A stretch of 40,923 bases of DNA from positions 1 through 40,923 of the forward strand of contig NZ_QKVM01000055.1 in the NCBI RefSeq assembly GCF_003231305.1, written 5' to 3'. The notes below the pieces were generated by a model. The model did not search any database. It saw nothing but the letters and a program-made list of their open reading frames with translations, and was not told the DNA's origin. The stretch's first letter is position 1. Each line of letters opens with the position of its first letter. The position numbers and the translations under genes are program-made. Source of the stretch: Pseudomonas sichuanensis (lineage in GTDB: Bacteria > Pseudomonadota > Gammaproteobacteria > Pseudomonadales > Pseudomonadaceae). This document shows positions 23,784 through 32,533 of the stretch, in pieces.

Positions 23784-24652
23784 ATGTGATCGAAGTGCTG
23801 CGCCTGCCGCTGGCGGTCGACCTCAGTGGTTTCGTCGCCCTGCTGCGGCGCCTGCAGGTGCCGCACCGGGTGGTCGAGGAGGGCGAGGAGCAGGTGCTGT
23901 GGGTGCCGCCGGCCATTGCCGAGGATGTGCGCGAGCTGTACACGCGCTACCCCGACGGCAATGCCGATCTGCAAGCCATCCCGGAGCCTGCGCAAGGCAG
24001 CGCGCCTGCGCCCTCCTTGAAAGAACAGGCCATGGCCTGCAAGGTCACCGCCAGCGTCCTGTTCCTGTCTTTGGTGGTCGCCGGCCTGACCGGCCTGGGC
24101 GACAACCTGACCACCATCGCTTGGTTCACCTTCCTGCCGTTCCAGGTGCAGGGCGAGTACCTGTATTTCACCCCGTTGTTGCAGGCACTCGGCGACGGGC
24201 AGTGGTGGCGGCTGGTCTCGCCGATGCTGCTGCACTTCGGCGTGCTGCACCTGGCGATGAACGGCATGTGGTACTGGGAGCTGGGCAAGCGCATCGAACT
24301 GCGCCAGGGCCCTTGGACGCTGCTGTCCTTGACCCTGCTGTTCAGCCTGGTGTCCAACCTGGCCCAGCATTTCACCAGCGGGCCGAGCCTGTTCGGCGGT
24401 TTGTCCGGCGTGCTGTACGGCTTGCTCGGGCATGTCTGGCTGTACCAGAAGCTCGCGCCCAACCCACAGTTCAGCCTGCCCCGGGGCGTGCTGGCAATGA
24501 TGCTGATCTGGCTGCTGGTGTGCCTGAGCGGTGTGGTCGGCCAGCTCGGCTTCGGCCAGATCGCCAATGCCGCGCACGTGGGCGGGTTGCTCATCGGTTG
24601 CCTGACCGGGCTCTTGGGTGGATGGCTCGCCCGGCGTAAACTGTCCGCCTGA
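23780..24652 (+). CDS. rhomboid-family intramembrane serine protease, GlpG-like
   Basis: This 290-aa protein has a cytoplasmic N-terminal domain (about 1-85) and a six-helix rhomboid core. The catalytic dyad is Ser209 in GGLSGVLYG and His266 in NAAHVGG. The oxyanion-side residues of GlpG are present as His152, His157 and Asn161 (LLHFGVLHLAMN). Rhomboids cut membrane proteins at helix-breaking sites; GlpG helps membrane protein quality control. The gene begins in an ATGA overlap with the metallophosphatase. Length and N-domain match E. coli GlpG (276 aa). Confidence 0.9.
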   Translation: MNVIEVLRLPLAVDLSGFVALLRRLQVPHRVVEEGEEQVLWVPPAIAEDVRELYTRYPDGNADLQAIPEPAQGSAPAPSLKEQAMACKVTASVLFLSLVVAGLTGLGDNLTTIAWFTFLPFQVQGEYLYFTPLLQALGDGQWWRLVSPMLLHFGVLHLAMNGMWYWELGKRIELRQGPWTLLSLTLLFSLVSNLAQHFTSGPSLFGGLSGVLYGLLGHVWLYQKLAPNPQFSLPRGVLAMMLIWLLVCLSGVVGQLGFGQIANAAHVGGLLIGCLTGLLGGWLARRKLSA

Positions 24653-24665
24653 CTGAGGAGACACC

Positions 24666-24926
24666 ATGTCCACGTTCGCGCAAATGATCGAAAACATCAC
24701 CCCCGAAATCTACGAAAGCCTGAAAACGGCCGTCGAAATCGGCAAATGGTCCGATGGCCGCAAGCTCACCGCCGAGCAGAAGGAGCTGTCGCTGCAGGCC
24801 GTGATCGCCTGGGAAATCCAGAACCTGCCCGAAGACCAGCGCACCGGCTACATGGGGCCGCAAGAGTGCGCGTCGAAATCCGCGCCGATCGCCAACATCC
24901 TGTTCAAGTCGGACTCGGTACATTGA
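24666..24926 (+). CDS. DUF1315 (YeaC-like) small protein
   Basis: This 86-aa protein is a soluble helical member of DUF1315, found in many gammaproteobacteria and called YeaC in E. coli. Typical blocks are FAQMIENITPEIYESLK, KWSDGRKLT and LSLQAVIAWE. No catalytic residues are evident and the function is unknown. TGAGGAG (24654-24660) is a strong ribosome site. It lies 13 bp after the rhomboid gene, and its stop overlaps the TTG start of the DUF2797 gene (TTGA). Confidence 0.88.
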   Translation: MSTFAQMIENITPEIYESLKTAVEIGKWSDGRKLTAEQKELSLQAVIAWEIQNLPEDQRTGYMGPQECASKSAPIANILFKSDSVH

Positions 24927-25753
24927 TCGAACTCGCTCGCGGCTCTTTGAGCAAGATGGCGGTGCGTCTGGAAGCACCGGTCGTTCAATACAGTTTCCGC
25001 CTGGACGATACCCAGGTGCCGGTGAACCCGCTGATCGGCCAGTCGATCCGCCTGGAGTACCTCGGCGCCATCCACTGCACCCACTGCGGCAAGCGCACCA
25101 AGACCAGCTTCAGCCAGGGATATTGCTACCCCTGCATGACCAAGCTGGCCCAGTGCGACGTGTGCATCATGGCCCCGGAACGCTGCCACTACGATGCCGG
25201 CACCTGCCGTGAGCCGTCGTGGGGCGAGCAGTTCTGCATGACCGACCACGTGGTGTACCTGGCCAACTCGTCGGGCATCAAGGTCGGCATCACCCGTGCC
25301 ACCCAGCTGCCCACCCGCTGGCTCGACCAGGGCGCCAGCCAGGCGCTGCCGATCATGCGCGTGGCCACCCGGCAACAGTCCGGGCTGGTCGAAGATATCC
25401 TGCGCAGCCAGGTGCCGGACCGCACCAACTGGCGTGCATTGCTCAAGGGCGATGCCGAGGTGCTCGACCTGGTAGCCATCCGCGAACAGATTTTCGACGC
25501 CTGCGCCGACGGTATCCGTGGGCTGCAGGAGCGCTTTGGCCTGCAGGCCATCCAGCCGCTGCCCGATGCCGAGGTGGTGCAGATGCGCTACCCGGTCGAG
25601 GCTTACCCGAAAAAGATCGTCAGCTTCAACCTCGACAAGGACCCGGTCGTGGAAGGCACGCTGCTGGGCATCAAGGGCCAGTACCTGATCTTCGACACCG
25701 GCGTGATCAACATTCGCAAGTACACGGCCTATCAACTGGCCGTGCTCCAGTAA
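24923..25753 (+). CDS. DUF2797 family zinc-ribbon protein
   Basis: This 276-aa protein has an N-terminal cysteine-rich region with Cys52-x2-Cys55, Cys68-x2-Cys71, Cys78-x2-Cys81 and further cysteines at 88, 95 and 105, which should bind zinc. The middle reads VVYLANSSG-IKVGITR (109-125) and RW (132-133), a pattern like GIY-YIG/T5orf172 domains. I chose the TTG at 24923 (276 aa) because it overlaps the DUF1315 stop in TTGA and gives the family N-terminus IELARGSLSKM; the ATG at 24956 would cut eleven residues off. Function is unknown. pepN follows after 12 bp. Confidence 0.85.
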   Translation: MIELARGSLSKMAVRLEAPVVQYSFRLDDTQVPVNPLIGQSIRLEYLGAIHCTHCGKRTKTSFSQGYCYPCMTKLAQCDVCIMAPERCHYDAGTCREPSWGEQFCMTDHVVYLANSSGIKVGITRATQLPTRWLDQGASQALPIMRVATRQQSGLVEDILRSQVPDRTNWRALLKGDAEVLDLVAIREQIFDACADGIRGLQERFGLQAIQPLPDAEVVQMRYPVEAYPKKIVSFNLDKDPVVEGTLLGIKGQYLIFDTGVINIRKYTAYQLAVLQ

Positions 25754-25765
25754 AGGATCGTCACC

Positions 25766-28423
25766 ATGCGTACCGAACAACCGCAAGTGATCTACCTCAA
25801 GGACTATCAGGCCCCCGAGTACCTGATCGACGAGACGCACCTGACCTTCGAGCTGTTCGAGGACCACACGCTGGTGCACGCGCAACTGGTCATGCACCGC
25901 AACCCCGCGCGTGGCGCGGGCTTGCCGCCACTGGTGCTCGACGGCCAGCAGCTGGAGTTGCTGCGCGCTTCGCTGGATGACCAGGAACTGCAAGCGGGCG
26001 ACTACCAACTCGACGACAGCAGCCTGACCCTGCAGCCGAAAACCGAGCGCTTCACCCTCGACACCAGCGTGAAGATCCACCCGGAAAGCAACACCGCGCT
26101 GGAAGGCCTGTACAAGTCCGGCAAGATGTTCTGCACCCAGTGCGAGGCCGAGGGCTTTCGCAAGATCACCTACTACCTCGACCGCCCGGACGTGATGAGC
26201 GTGTTCACCACCACGGTGATCGCCGAGCAGCATCGCTACCCGGTGCTGCTGTCCAACGGCAACCCGATCGGCAGCGGGCCGGCGGAAGACGGCCGCCACT
26301 GGGCCACCTGGGAAGACCCGTTCAAGAAGCCGGCGTACCTGTTCGCCCTGGTGGCGGGTGACCTGTGGTGTGTCGAGAGTGAATTCACCCGTCGGTCCGG
26401 CCGCGACGTGACCCTGCGCATCTATGTCGAGGAAGAGAACCTCGACAAGTGCGACCACGCCATGGTCAGCCTGAAGAAGTCGATGCGCTGGGACGAAGAG
26501 GTCTACGGCCGTGAATACGACCTGGACATCTTCATGATCGTCGCGGTCAACGACTTCAACATGGGCGCCATGGAAAACAAGGGCCTGAACATCTTCAACT
26601 CCAGCTGTGTGCTGGCCCGTGCCGAGACCGCCACCGACGCCGCCCACCAGCGCGTCGAAGGCGTGGTCGCCCACGAGTATTTCCACAACTGGTCGGGCAA
26701 CCGCGTGACCTGCCGCGACTGGTTCCAGCTGTCGCTCAAGGAAGGCTTCACGGTGTACCGCGATGCCGAGTTCAGCGCCGACATGAACTCGCGCACGGTC
26801 AAGCGCATCGAGGACGTTGCCTACCTGCGCACCCACCAGTTCGCCGAAGACGCCGGCCCCATGGCCCACCCGATCCGCCCGGACAGCTTCATCGAGATCT
26901 CCAACTTCTACACCCTGACGGTGTACGAGAAGGGCGCCGAGGTGGTCGGCATGGTCAACACTCTGCTGGGGGCCGAGGGCTTCCGTAAAGGCAGCGACCT
27001 GTATTTCGAGCGCCATGACGGCCAGGCGGTGACCACCGACGACTTCATCAAGGCCATGGAAGACGCCAATGGCGTCGACCTGACCCAGTTCAAGCGCTGG
27101 TACAGCCAGGCCGGTACCCCGCGCCTGGAAGTCAGCGAGGCTTACGATGCCGCTGCGCAGCGCTACAGCCTGAGCTTCCGCCAGAGCTGCCCGCCGACCC
27201 CGGGGCAGGTCGAGAAGCTGCCGTTCGTGATCCCGGTGGCACTCGGCCTGCTGGACGCCCAAGGCAACGACCTGCCGCTGCGCCTGGCCGGCGAAAGCGC
27301 CGCCAGCGGCACCAGCCGCGTGCTGTCGGTGACCGAGGCCGAGCAGACCTTCACCTTCGAAGGTATCGCCAGCCAGCCGCTGCCCTCGTTGCTGCGCGGC
27401 TTCAGCGCCCCGGTCAAGCTGAGCTTCCCGTACGATCGCGACCAGCTGATGTTCCTCATGCAGCACGACAGCGACGGCTTCAACCGCTGGGAAGCGGGGC
27501 AGCAGTTGTCGGTGCAGGTGCTCCAGGAACTGATAGGCCAGCACCAGCGTGGCGAAGCGCTCACGCTTGATCAGCGCCTGATCACCGCACTGGGCGCGGT
27601 GGTTGGCGATGAGTCGCTGGACCCTGCCATGGTTGCCGAGATGCTCTCGCTGCCGGGCGAGGCCTACCTCGCCGAGATCAGCCAGGTGGCCGATGTGGAC
27701 GCCATCCACGCGGCCCGCGAGTTTGCCCGCCGGCAGATCGCCGAGCAGTTGTTCGAAGCCCTGTGGGCCCGCTACCAGGCCAATCGCGACGTATCGCGCA
27801 AGACCCCTTACGTGGCCTCTGCCGAGCACTTCGCGCGCCGCAGCCTGCAGAACATTGCGCTGTCGTACCTGATGTTGAGTGGCAAGCCGCAGGTCGTGCA
27901 AGCGACCCTGGAGCAGTTCGATCAGTGCGACAACATGACCGAGCGCCTCACCGCCCTGGCGGTGCTGGTCAACTCGCCGTTCGAGGCTGAGCGGGCCAAG
28001 GCCCTGGAAACCTTCGCCGAGCACTTCAAGGACAACCCGCTGGTCATGGACCAATGGTTCAGCGTGCAGGCGGCAAGTGCCTTGCCGGGCGGGCTGGCGC
28101 GGGTCAAGGCGCTGATGCAGCACCCGGCGTTCACCTTGAAGAACCCGAACAAGGTGCGGGCATTGGTCGGTGCTTTCGCCGGGCAGAACCTGGTCAACTT
28201 CCACGCCGCCGACGGTTCGGGGTATCGCTTCCTGGCGGACCTGGTGATCGAGCTCAATGCACTGAACCCGCAGATCGCTTCGCGCCAATTGGCGCCGCTG
28301 ACCCGCTGGCGCAAGTATGACGACAAGCGTCAGGCGCTGATGAAGGGTGAGCTGGAGCGGATTCTGGCGTCGGGCGCGCTGTCCAGTGATGTGTATGAGG
28401 TGGTGAGCAAGAGCCTGGCGTAA
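25766..28423 (+). CDS. pepN: aminopeptidase N (M1 family)
   Basis: PepN is the major broad-specificity cytoplasmic aminopeptidase that finishes peptide breakdown. The 885-aa protein has the exopeptidase motif GAMEN (267-271), the zinc site HEYFH (303-307) and the third ligand Glu326 in LKEGFTVYRD; E. coli PepN has 870 aa and the same spacing. A conserved Tyr and the C-terminal alpha-helical domain (about 550-885) are present. AAAGGA (25753-25758) precedes the ATG. It is the last gene of the nadK block and is followed by a REP pair. Open frames on the other strand are shadows of its codon bias. Confidence 0.97.
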   Translation: MRTEQPQVIYLKDYQAPEYLIDETHLTFELFEDHTLVHAQLVMHRNPARGAGLPPLVLDGQQLELLRASLDDQELQAGDYQLDDSSLTLQPKTERFTLDTSVKIHPESNTALEGLYKSGKMFCTQCEAEGFRKITYYLDRPDVMSVFTTTVIAEQHRYPVLLSNGNPIGSGPAEDGRHWATWEDPFKKPAYLFALVAGDLWCVESEFTRRSGRDVTLRIYVEEENLDKCDHAMVSLKKSMRWDEEVYGREYDLDIFMIVAVNDFNMGAMENKGLNIFNSSCVLARAETATDAAHQRVEGVVAHEYFHNWSGNRVTCRDWFQLSLKEGFTVYRDAEFSADMNSRTVKRIEDVAYLRTHQFAEDAGPMAHPIRPDSFIEISNFYTLTVYEKGAEVVGMVNTLLGAEGFRKGSDLYFERHDGQAVTTDDFIKAMEDANGVDLTQFKRWYSQAGTPRLEVSEAYDAAAQRYSLSFRQSCPPTPGQVEKLPFVIPVALGLLDAQGNDLPLRLAGESAASGTSRVLSVTEAEQTFTFEGIASQPLPSLLRGFSAPVKLSFPYDRDQLMFLMQHDSDGFNRWEAGQQLSVQVLQELIGQHQRGEALTLDQRLITALGAVVGDESLDPAMVAEMLSLPGEAYLAEISQVADVDAIHAAREFARRQIAEQLFEALWARYQANRDVSRKTPYVASAEHFARRSLQNIALSYLMLSGKPQVVQATLEQFDQCDNMTERLTALAVLVNSPFEAERAKALETFAEHFKDNPLVMDQWFSVQAASALPGGLARVKALMQHPAFTLKNPNKVRALVGAFAGQNLVNFHAADGSGYRFLADLVIELNALNPQIASRQLAPLTRWRKYDDKRQALMKGELERILASGALSSDVYEVVSKSLA

Positions 28424-28438
28424 GCCTGGTTCTGCTCT

Positions 28439-28496
28439 ATCGCGGGGCAAGCCCGCTCCCACGGTGATCGGCGTGGGAGCGGGCTTGCCCCGCGAT
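28439..28496. repeat. inverted REP pair after pepN
   Basis: Arms 28439-28462 and 28473-28496 are exact 24-base reverse complements with the same core as the pair after fadH, separated by 10 bases. It starts 15 bases after the pepN stop. Confidence 0.9.
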
Positions 28497-28651
28497 GTTT
28501 TTGCCGGTTAACAAAACATAACGTCCCGCTCGTTGTTTTCTGTCGGATTACCCCGATAGGATGGCCCGAAGCTATTCCAGGGCTCTGGAACAGGGTTTCT
28601 CGGCACCTGGCAATAGATTGACCCAGCACAAGAACACAACAGGGGGCAGTC

Positions 28652-29683
28652 ATGAGAGAGCGGATCACGGCACGGGGCCGGCACGGCGTCTGGCCATTGG
28701 CGGCCAGCGCGATGCTGGCGCTGGCACTGGCGGCATGGGCGGGCAGCGTCGATGCGGCGGTGGCCGCCGAGGAATACTCGGTGGAGTCGGCCAAGGCCAG
28801 CCAGAGCCTGTTGATCGGTGCCACCCACGCAGGCAAGCGCCTGGTGGTGGTCGGCGATCGCGGCCATATCCTGTTCTCCGACGACCAGGGCAAGACCTGG
28901 ACCCAGGCCCGGGTACCCACCCGGCAACTGCTCACCGCCGTGTTCTTCCTCGATGACAAGCGCGGCTGGGCCGTGGGCCATGACGCGCAGGTCCTCGCCA
29001 GCAGCGACGGCGGCGCGACCTGGAGCAAGCAGTTCGAAGACCGCTCCCGCGAAGCCCCGCTGCTCGATGTGCGCATGCTCGACCCGCAACAGGGGTTTGC
29101 CGTCGGCGCCTATGGCACGGTGCTCGAAACCCTCGACGGTGGCCAGCACTGGCAGGACGTCGGCGAGCGTCTGGACAACCCCGACCAATTGCACCTCAAC
29201 GCCATCACCGTGGTGAAAGGCGCCGGCCTGTTCATCGTCGGCGAGCAGGGCAGCATGTTCCGCTCCAGCGACAACGGCCAGAGCTGGTCGAAGGTCGCAA
29301 GCCCTTACGAGGGCTCGTTGTTCGGCGTGATCGGTACCGCCCAGCCCAACACCCTGCTGGCTTACGGCCTGCGCGGCAACCTGTTCCGTTCCACCGATTT
29401 CGGTGACAGCTGGCAGCCGATCGAGCTTCGGGCCGAGCGTGGCCCGCTCGAATTCGGCCTGGCAAGCGCTACGCTACTCGAGGATGGCAGCGTGGTACTG
29501 GTCGGCAACGGCGGCAGCGTGCTGCGCAGCCATGACGACGGTCAGACCTTCAGCGTGCGCAACCGCGCCGACCGCGTCGCCCTGGCCGGGGTCAGCGGCC
29601 TCGCCGGCGGCGGCCTGCTGCTGGTAGGGCAGGGCGGTGTGCACCTGGCATCGGCCGACGGCACCCAGGAGGTGCGCCCATGA
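28652..29683 (+). CDS. exported YCF48/BNR-repeat protein
   Basis: This 343-aa protein has a signal peptide (about residues 1-39, cut near AVAA-EE) and then a beta-propeller of YCF48/BNR type. Repeats contain the Asp-box-like turns SDDQGKTWTQ, SSDGGATWSK, TLDGGQHWQD, SSDNGQSWSK and STDFGDSWQP. The YCF48 name comes from a photosystem II assembly factor; in Pseudomonas such proteins accompany RND/MMPL exporters and are inferred to work with them in the periplasm. Its stop overlaps the exporter's start in ATGA. AGGGGGC precedes the ATG. The usual DUF1302 and DUF1329 partners of this set are not in the window. Confidence 0.85.
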   Translation: MRERITARGRHGVWPLAASAMLALALAAWAGSVDAAVAAEEYSVESAKASQSLLIGATHAGKRLVVVGDRGHILFSDDQGKTWTQARVPTRQLLTAVFFLDDKRGWAVGHDAQVLASSDGGATWSKQFEDRSREAPLLDVRMLDPQQGFAVGAYGTVLETLDGGQHWQDVGERLDNPDQLHLNAITVVKGAGLFIVGEQGSMFRSSDNGQSWSKVASPYEGSLFGVIGTAQPNTLLAYGLRGNLFRSTDFGDSWQPIELRAERGPLEFGLASATLLEDGSVVLVGNGGSVLRSHDDGQTFSVRNRADRVALAGVSGLAGGGLLLVGQGGVHLASADGTQEVRP

Positions 29684-32073
29684 CCAGCCGGGAGAGCTTC
29701 GACATGCAGCACAAGGACAAGGCCACCCTGCTGGAACGCCTGATCTTCAACAACCGCCCCATGGTCATCGCCATCTGCGTGCTGGTGAGCCTGTTCCTGT
29801 TCTGGCAGGCCACGCAGATCCGCCCGTCCACCAGTTTCGAAAAGATGATCCCGCTGCAGCACCCCTTCATCGAGCAGATGATGGAGCACCGCAACGACCT
29901 GGCCAACCTCGGCAACACCGTGCGCATCTCGGTCGAGGCGGTCAACGGCGACATCTTCGACAAGGACTACATGGAAACGCTGCGTCAGATCCATGACGAA
30001 GTGTTCTACATCCCCGGCGTCGACCGCGCCGGCCTCAAGTCGTTGTGGAGCCCCAGTGTGCGCTGGAGCGAAGTCACCGAAGAAGGTTTCTCCGGCGGCG
30101 AGGTGATCCCCAACACCTACAACGGCTCGCAGGGCAGCCTCGACACCCTGCGCGACAACGTGCTCAAGTCCGGCCAGGTCGGGCGCCTGGTGGCCAACAA
30201 CTTCAAGTCCAGCATCGTCGACATTCCGTTGCTGGAGAGCTTCCCCGACCCTCAGGACCCAGGCAAGCAGGTCAAGCTCGACTACCAGCAGTTCTCCCAT
30301 CAGCTGGAAGAAAAGATCCGCGACAAGTTCCAGGCGCAAAACCCCAACGTCAAGATCCACATCGTCGGCTTCGCCAAGAAGGTCGGCGATCTGATCGACG
30401 GCCTGGTGATGGTGGCGATGTTCTTCGGCATCGCGCTGGTGATCACCTGGGCGCTGCTGTACTGGTTCACCTGGTGCATCCGCAGCACCATCGCCGTGCT
30501 GATCACCACCCTGGTGGCGGTGGTCTGGCAGTTGGGGCTGATGCATGCGGTGGGCTTCGGGCTCGATCCGTATTCGATGCTCGTGCCGTTTCTGATCTTT
30601 GCCATCGGCATCTCCCACGGGGTGCAGAAGATCAACGGCATCGCCTTGCAGTCCAGTGAGGCCGACAATGCCCTGACCGCAGCCCGGCGTACCTTCCGCC
30701 AGTTGTTCCTGCCGGGGATGATTGCCATCCTGGCCGACGCCGTGGGCTTCATCACCCTGCTGATCATCGATATCGGGGTAATTCGCGAGCTGGCCATCGG
30801 CGCCTCGATCGGCGTGGCAGTGATCGTCTTCACCAACCTGATCCTGCTGCCCGTGGCCATCAGTTATGTCGGCATCAGCCAGAAGGCCATCGAGCGCAGC
30901 AAGAAGGACGCTACCCGCGAGCACCCGTTCTGGCGCCTGCTGGCCAACTTCGCCAGCCCCAAGGTGGCGCCGGTGTCCATCGTGCTGGCACTGCTGGCCT
31001 TCGCCGGCGGCCTCTGGTACAGCCAGAACCTGAAGATCGGCGACCTCGACCAGGGTGCTCCGGAGCTGCGCCCCGATTCGCGCTACAACCAGGACAACCG
31101 CTTCATCATCAGCAACTACTCGACCAGTTCCGACGTGCTGGTGATCATGGTCAAGACCCCGGCCGAGAGCTGCTCGATCCACTCGACCATGGCGCCCATC
31201 GACGAACTGATGTGGACCATGGACAACACCCCGGGCGTGCAGTCGACCATCTCCCTGGTGACCGTGTCCAAACAGGTCATCAAGGGCATGAACGAGGGCA
31301 GCCTGAAGTGGGAGACGCTGTCGCGCAACCCGGGCATCCTCAACAACTCCATCGCCCGTGCCGACGGCCTGTACAACGGCGACTGCTCGCTGGCACCGGT
31401 GCTGGTGTTCCTCAACGACCACAAGGCCGAAACCCTGGAGCGGGTCACCGCCGCGGCCAAGGCCTTTGCCGACAGCCACAACAAGGACGGCCTGCAGTTC
31501 CTCCTGGCGGCGGGTAATGCCGGGATCGAGGCAGCGACCAACGAAGTGATCAAGTCGGCCGAGCTGACCATCCTGATCCTGGTCTACCTGTGCGTGGCGG
31601 TGATGTGCATGATCACCTTCCGCTCCTTTGCCGCCACCCTGTGCATCGTGCTGCCGCTGGTGCTCACCTCGGTGCTGGGCAACGCGCTGATGGCGTTCAT
31701 GGGCATTGGCGTGAAGGTCGCCACGCTGCCGGTGGTGGCGCTGGGTGTGGGCATCGGCGTGGACTACGGCATCTACATCTACAGCCGTCTGGAAAGCTTC
31801 CTGCGCGCAGGCCTGCCACTGCAGGAGGCCTACTACCAGACGCTGCGCTCCACCGGCAAGGCGGTGCTGTTCACCGGCCTGTGCCTGGCCATCGGCGTGT
31901 GCACCTGGATCTTCTCGGCCATCAAGTTCCAGGCCGATATGGGCCTGATGCTGACCTTCATGTTGCTGTGGAACATGTTCGGCGCACTGTGGCTGCTGCC
32001 GGCTCTGGCGCGGTTCCTGATTAAACCCGAGAAGCTGGCGGGCAAGGAGGGCGGGTCGATCTTCGCCCATTGA
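29680..32073 (+). CDS. RND superfamily (MMPL-type) transporter
   Basis: This 797-aa inner-membrane protein has the duplicated RND/MMPL plan: helix 1 at about residues 27-46, a periplasmic domain to about 235, five helices to about 400, then helix 7 near 440, a second periplasmic loop and five helices at about 625-785. Conserved blocks include ISHGVQKINGIALQ and GVGIGVDYGIYIYSRLESF, similar to the SSD-like exporters of hydrophobic compounds. It is shorter than drug-efflux RND pumps (about 1,040 aa), as MMPL-type proteins are. An alternative start is the ATG at 29704. With the YCF48 partner it probably moves a lipid-like substrate across the envelope; the substrate is unknown. Confidence 0.88.
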   Translation: MTSRESFDMQHKDKATLLERLIFNNRPMVIAICVLVSLFLFWQATQIRPSTSFEKMIPLQHPFIEQMMEHRNDLANLGNTVRISVEAVNGDIFDKDYMETLRQIHDEVFYIPGVDRAGLKSLWSPSVRWSEVTEEGFSGGEVIPNTYNGSQGSLDTLRDNVLKSGQVGRLVANNFKSSIVDIPLLESFPDPQDPGKQVKLDYQQFSHQLEEKIRDKFQAQNPNVKIHIVGFAKKVGDLIDGLVMVAMFFGIALVITWALLYWFTWCIRSTIAVLITTLVAVVWQLGLMHAVGFGLDPYSMLVPFLIFAIGISHGVQKINGIALQSSEADNALTAARRTFRQLFLPGMIAILADAVGFITLLIIDIGVIRELAIGASIGVAVIVFTNLILLPVAISYVGISQKAIERSKKDATREHPFWRLLANFASPKVAPVSIVLALLAFAGGLWYSQNLKIGDLDQGAPELRPDSRYNQDNRFIISNYSTSSDVLVIMVKTPAESCSIHSTMAPIDELMWTMDNTPGVQSTISLVTVSKQVIKGMNEGSLKWETLSRNPGILNNSIARADGLYNGDCSLAPVLVFLNDHKAETLERVTAAAKAFADSHNKDGLQFLLAAGNAGIEAATNEVIKSAELTILILVYLCVAVMCMITFRSFAATLCIVLPLVLTSVLGNALMAFMGIGVKVATLPVVALGVGIGVDYGIYIYSRLESFLRAGLPLQEAYYQTLRSTGKAVLFTGLCLAIGVCTWIFSAIKFQADMGLMLTFMLLWNMFGALWLLPALARFLIKPEKLAGKEGGSIFAH

Positions 32074-32078
32074 CGTAT

Positions 32079-32165
32079 GTGGGAGCGGGCCTGCCCCGCG
32101 ATGGCGGTCGGTCAGGCGGTGATGATGCCCAGGCTGATGTCATCGCGGGGCAAGCCCGCTCCCAC
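32079..32165. repeat. separated inverted REP pair after the RND gene
   Basis: Arms 32079-32102 and 32142-32165 are reverse complements with one mismatch (GGGCCTGCC against GGGCTTGCC) and a 39-base loop. It belongs to the same family as the pairs after fadH and pepN, in the opposite orientation. Confidence 0.88.
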
Positions 32166-32212
32166 GTATTGATGACGGGTAAGTCGACAGCCTGTGCAGT
32201 GGCTCCAGAGGA

Positions 32213-32218
32213 TATAAT
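32213..32218 (+). promoter_or_regulatory. consensus -10 box before the DUF5629 gene
   Basis: TATAAT (32213-32218) lies 28 bases before the ATG at 32246. No clear -35 is found 16-18 bases upstream (GCCTGT at 32190-32195), so an activator may be needed. Confidence 0.5.
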
Positions 32219-32245
32219 GGCTGCCTATTTTCCCTAGGTATTCCC

Positions 32246-32533
32246 ATGTCCACCCTCGCCACCACCCTCGCAGCCTGCGACATGCTGCTGATCGACGGTC
32301 TGCACGCCTTCGACTTCACCTTCGACGAAACCGGCCTTGTGATCGAGTGCATGGACGGCCGCCAGCTGCGCCGCTGGACCTTCACCCCCGAGCAAGTCGC
32401 CGCCGCCACTGGCGCGGGCGACGACTGGCGGCTGGCCTCTGCCGAGGGTGAGCATCGTCTAGTCTGTATGAGTGCTTTCAGAGCCCCGGATGAAGAAGAT
32501 GAATCGGACGTGGACGAGCCTGCTGACCGCTAG
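32246..32533 (+). CDS. DUF5629-like small protein
   Basis: This 95-aa soluble acidic protein resembles the Pseudomonas DUF5629 family as I remember it (MLLIDGLHAFDFTF, VIECMDGRQLRRW, WTFTPEQVAAA). No catalytic residues are apparent; the C-terminus is a run of Asp and Glu. Function is unknown. It has a TATAAT promoter 28 bases upstream, and its last 44 bases overlap the lactonase gene in another frame, which may couple their expression. Confidence 0.72.
   Translation: MSTLATTLAACDMLLIDGLHAFDFTFDETGLVIECMDGRQLRRWTFTPEQVAAATGAGDDWRLASAEGEHRLVCMSAFRAPDEEDESDVDEPADR

Noticed and set aside
24848..28462. 1,204-aa open frame on the minus strand across pepN
   Set aside because: It is antisense to pepN and DUF2797, whose motifs are complete; the frame is open only because of GC-rich codon bias and shows no family features.
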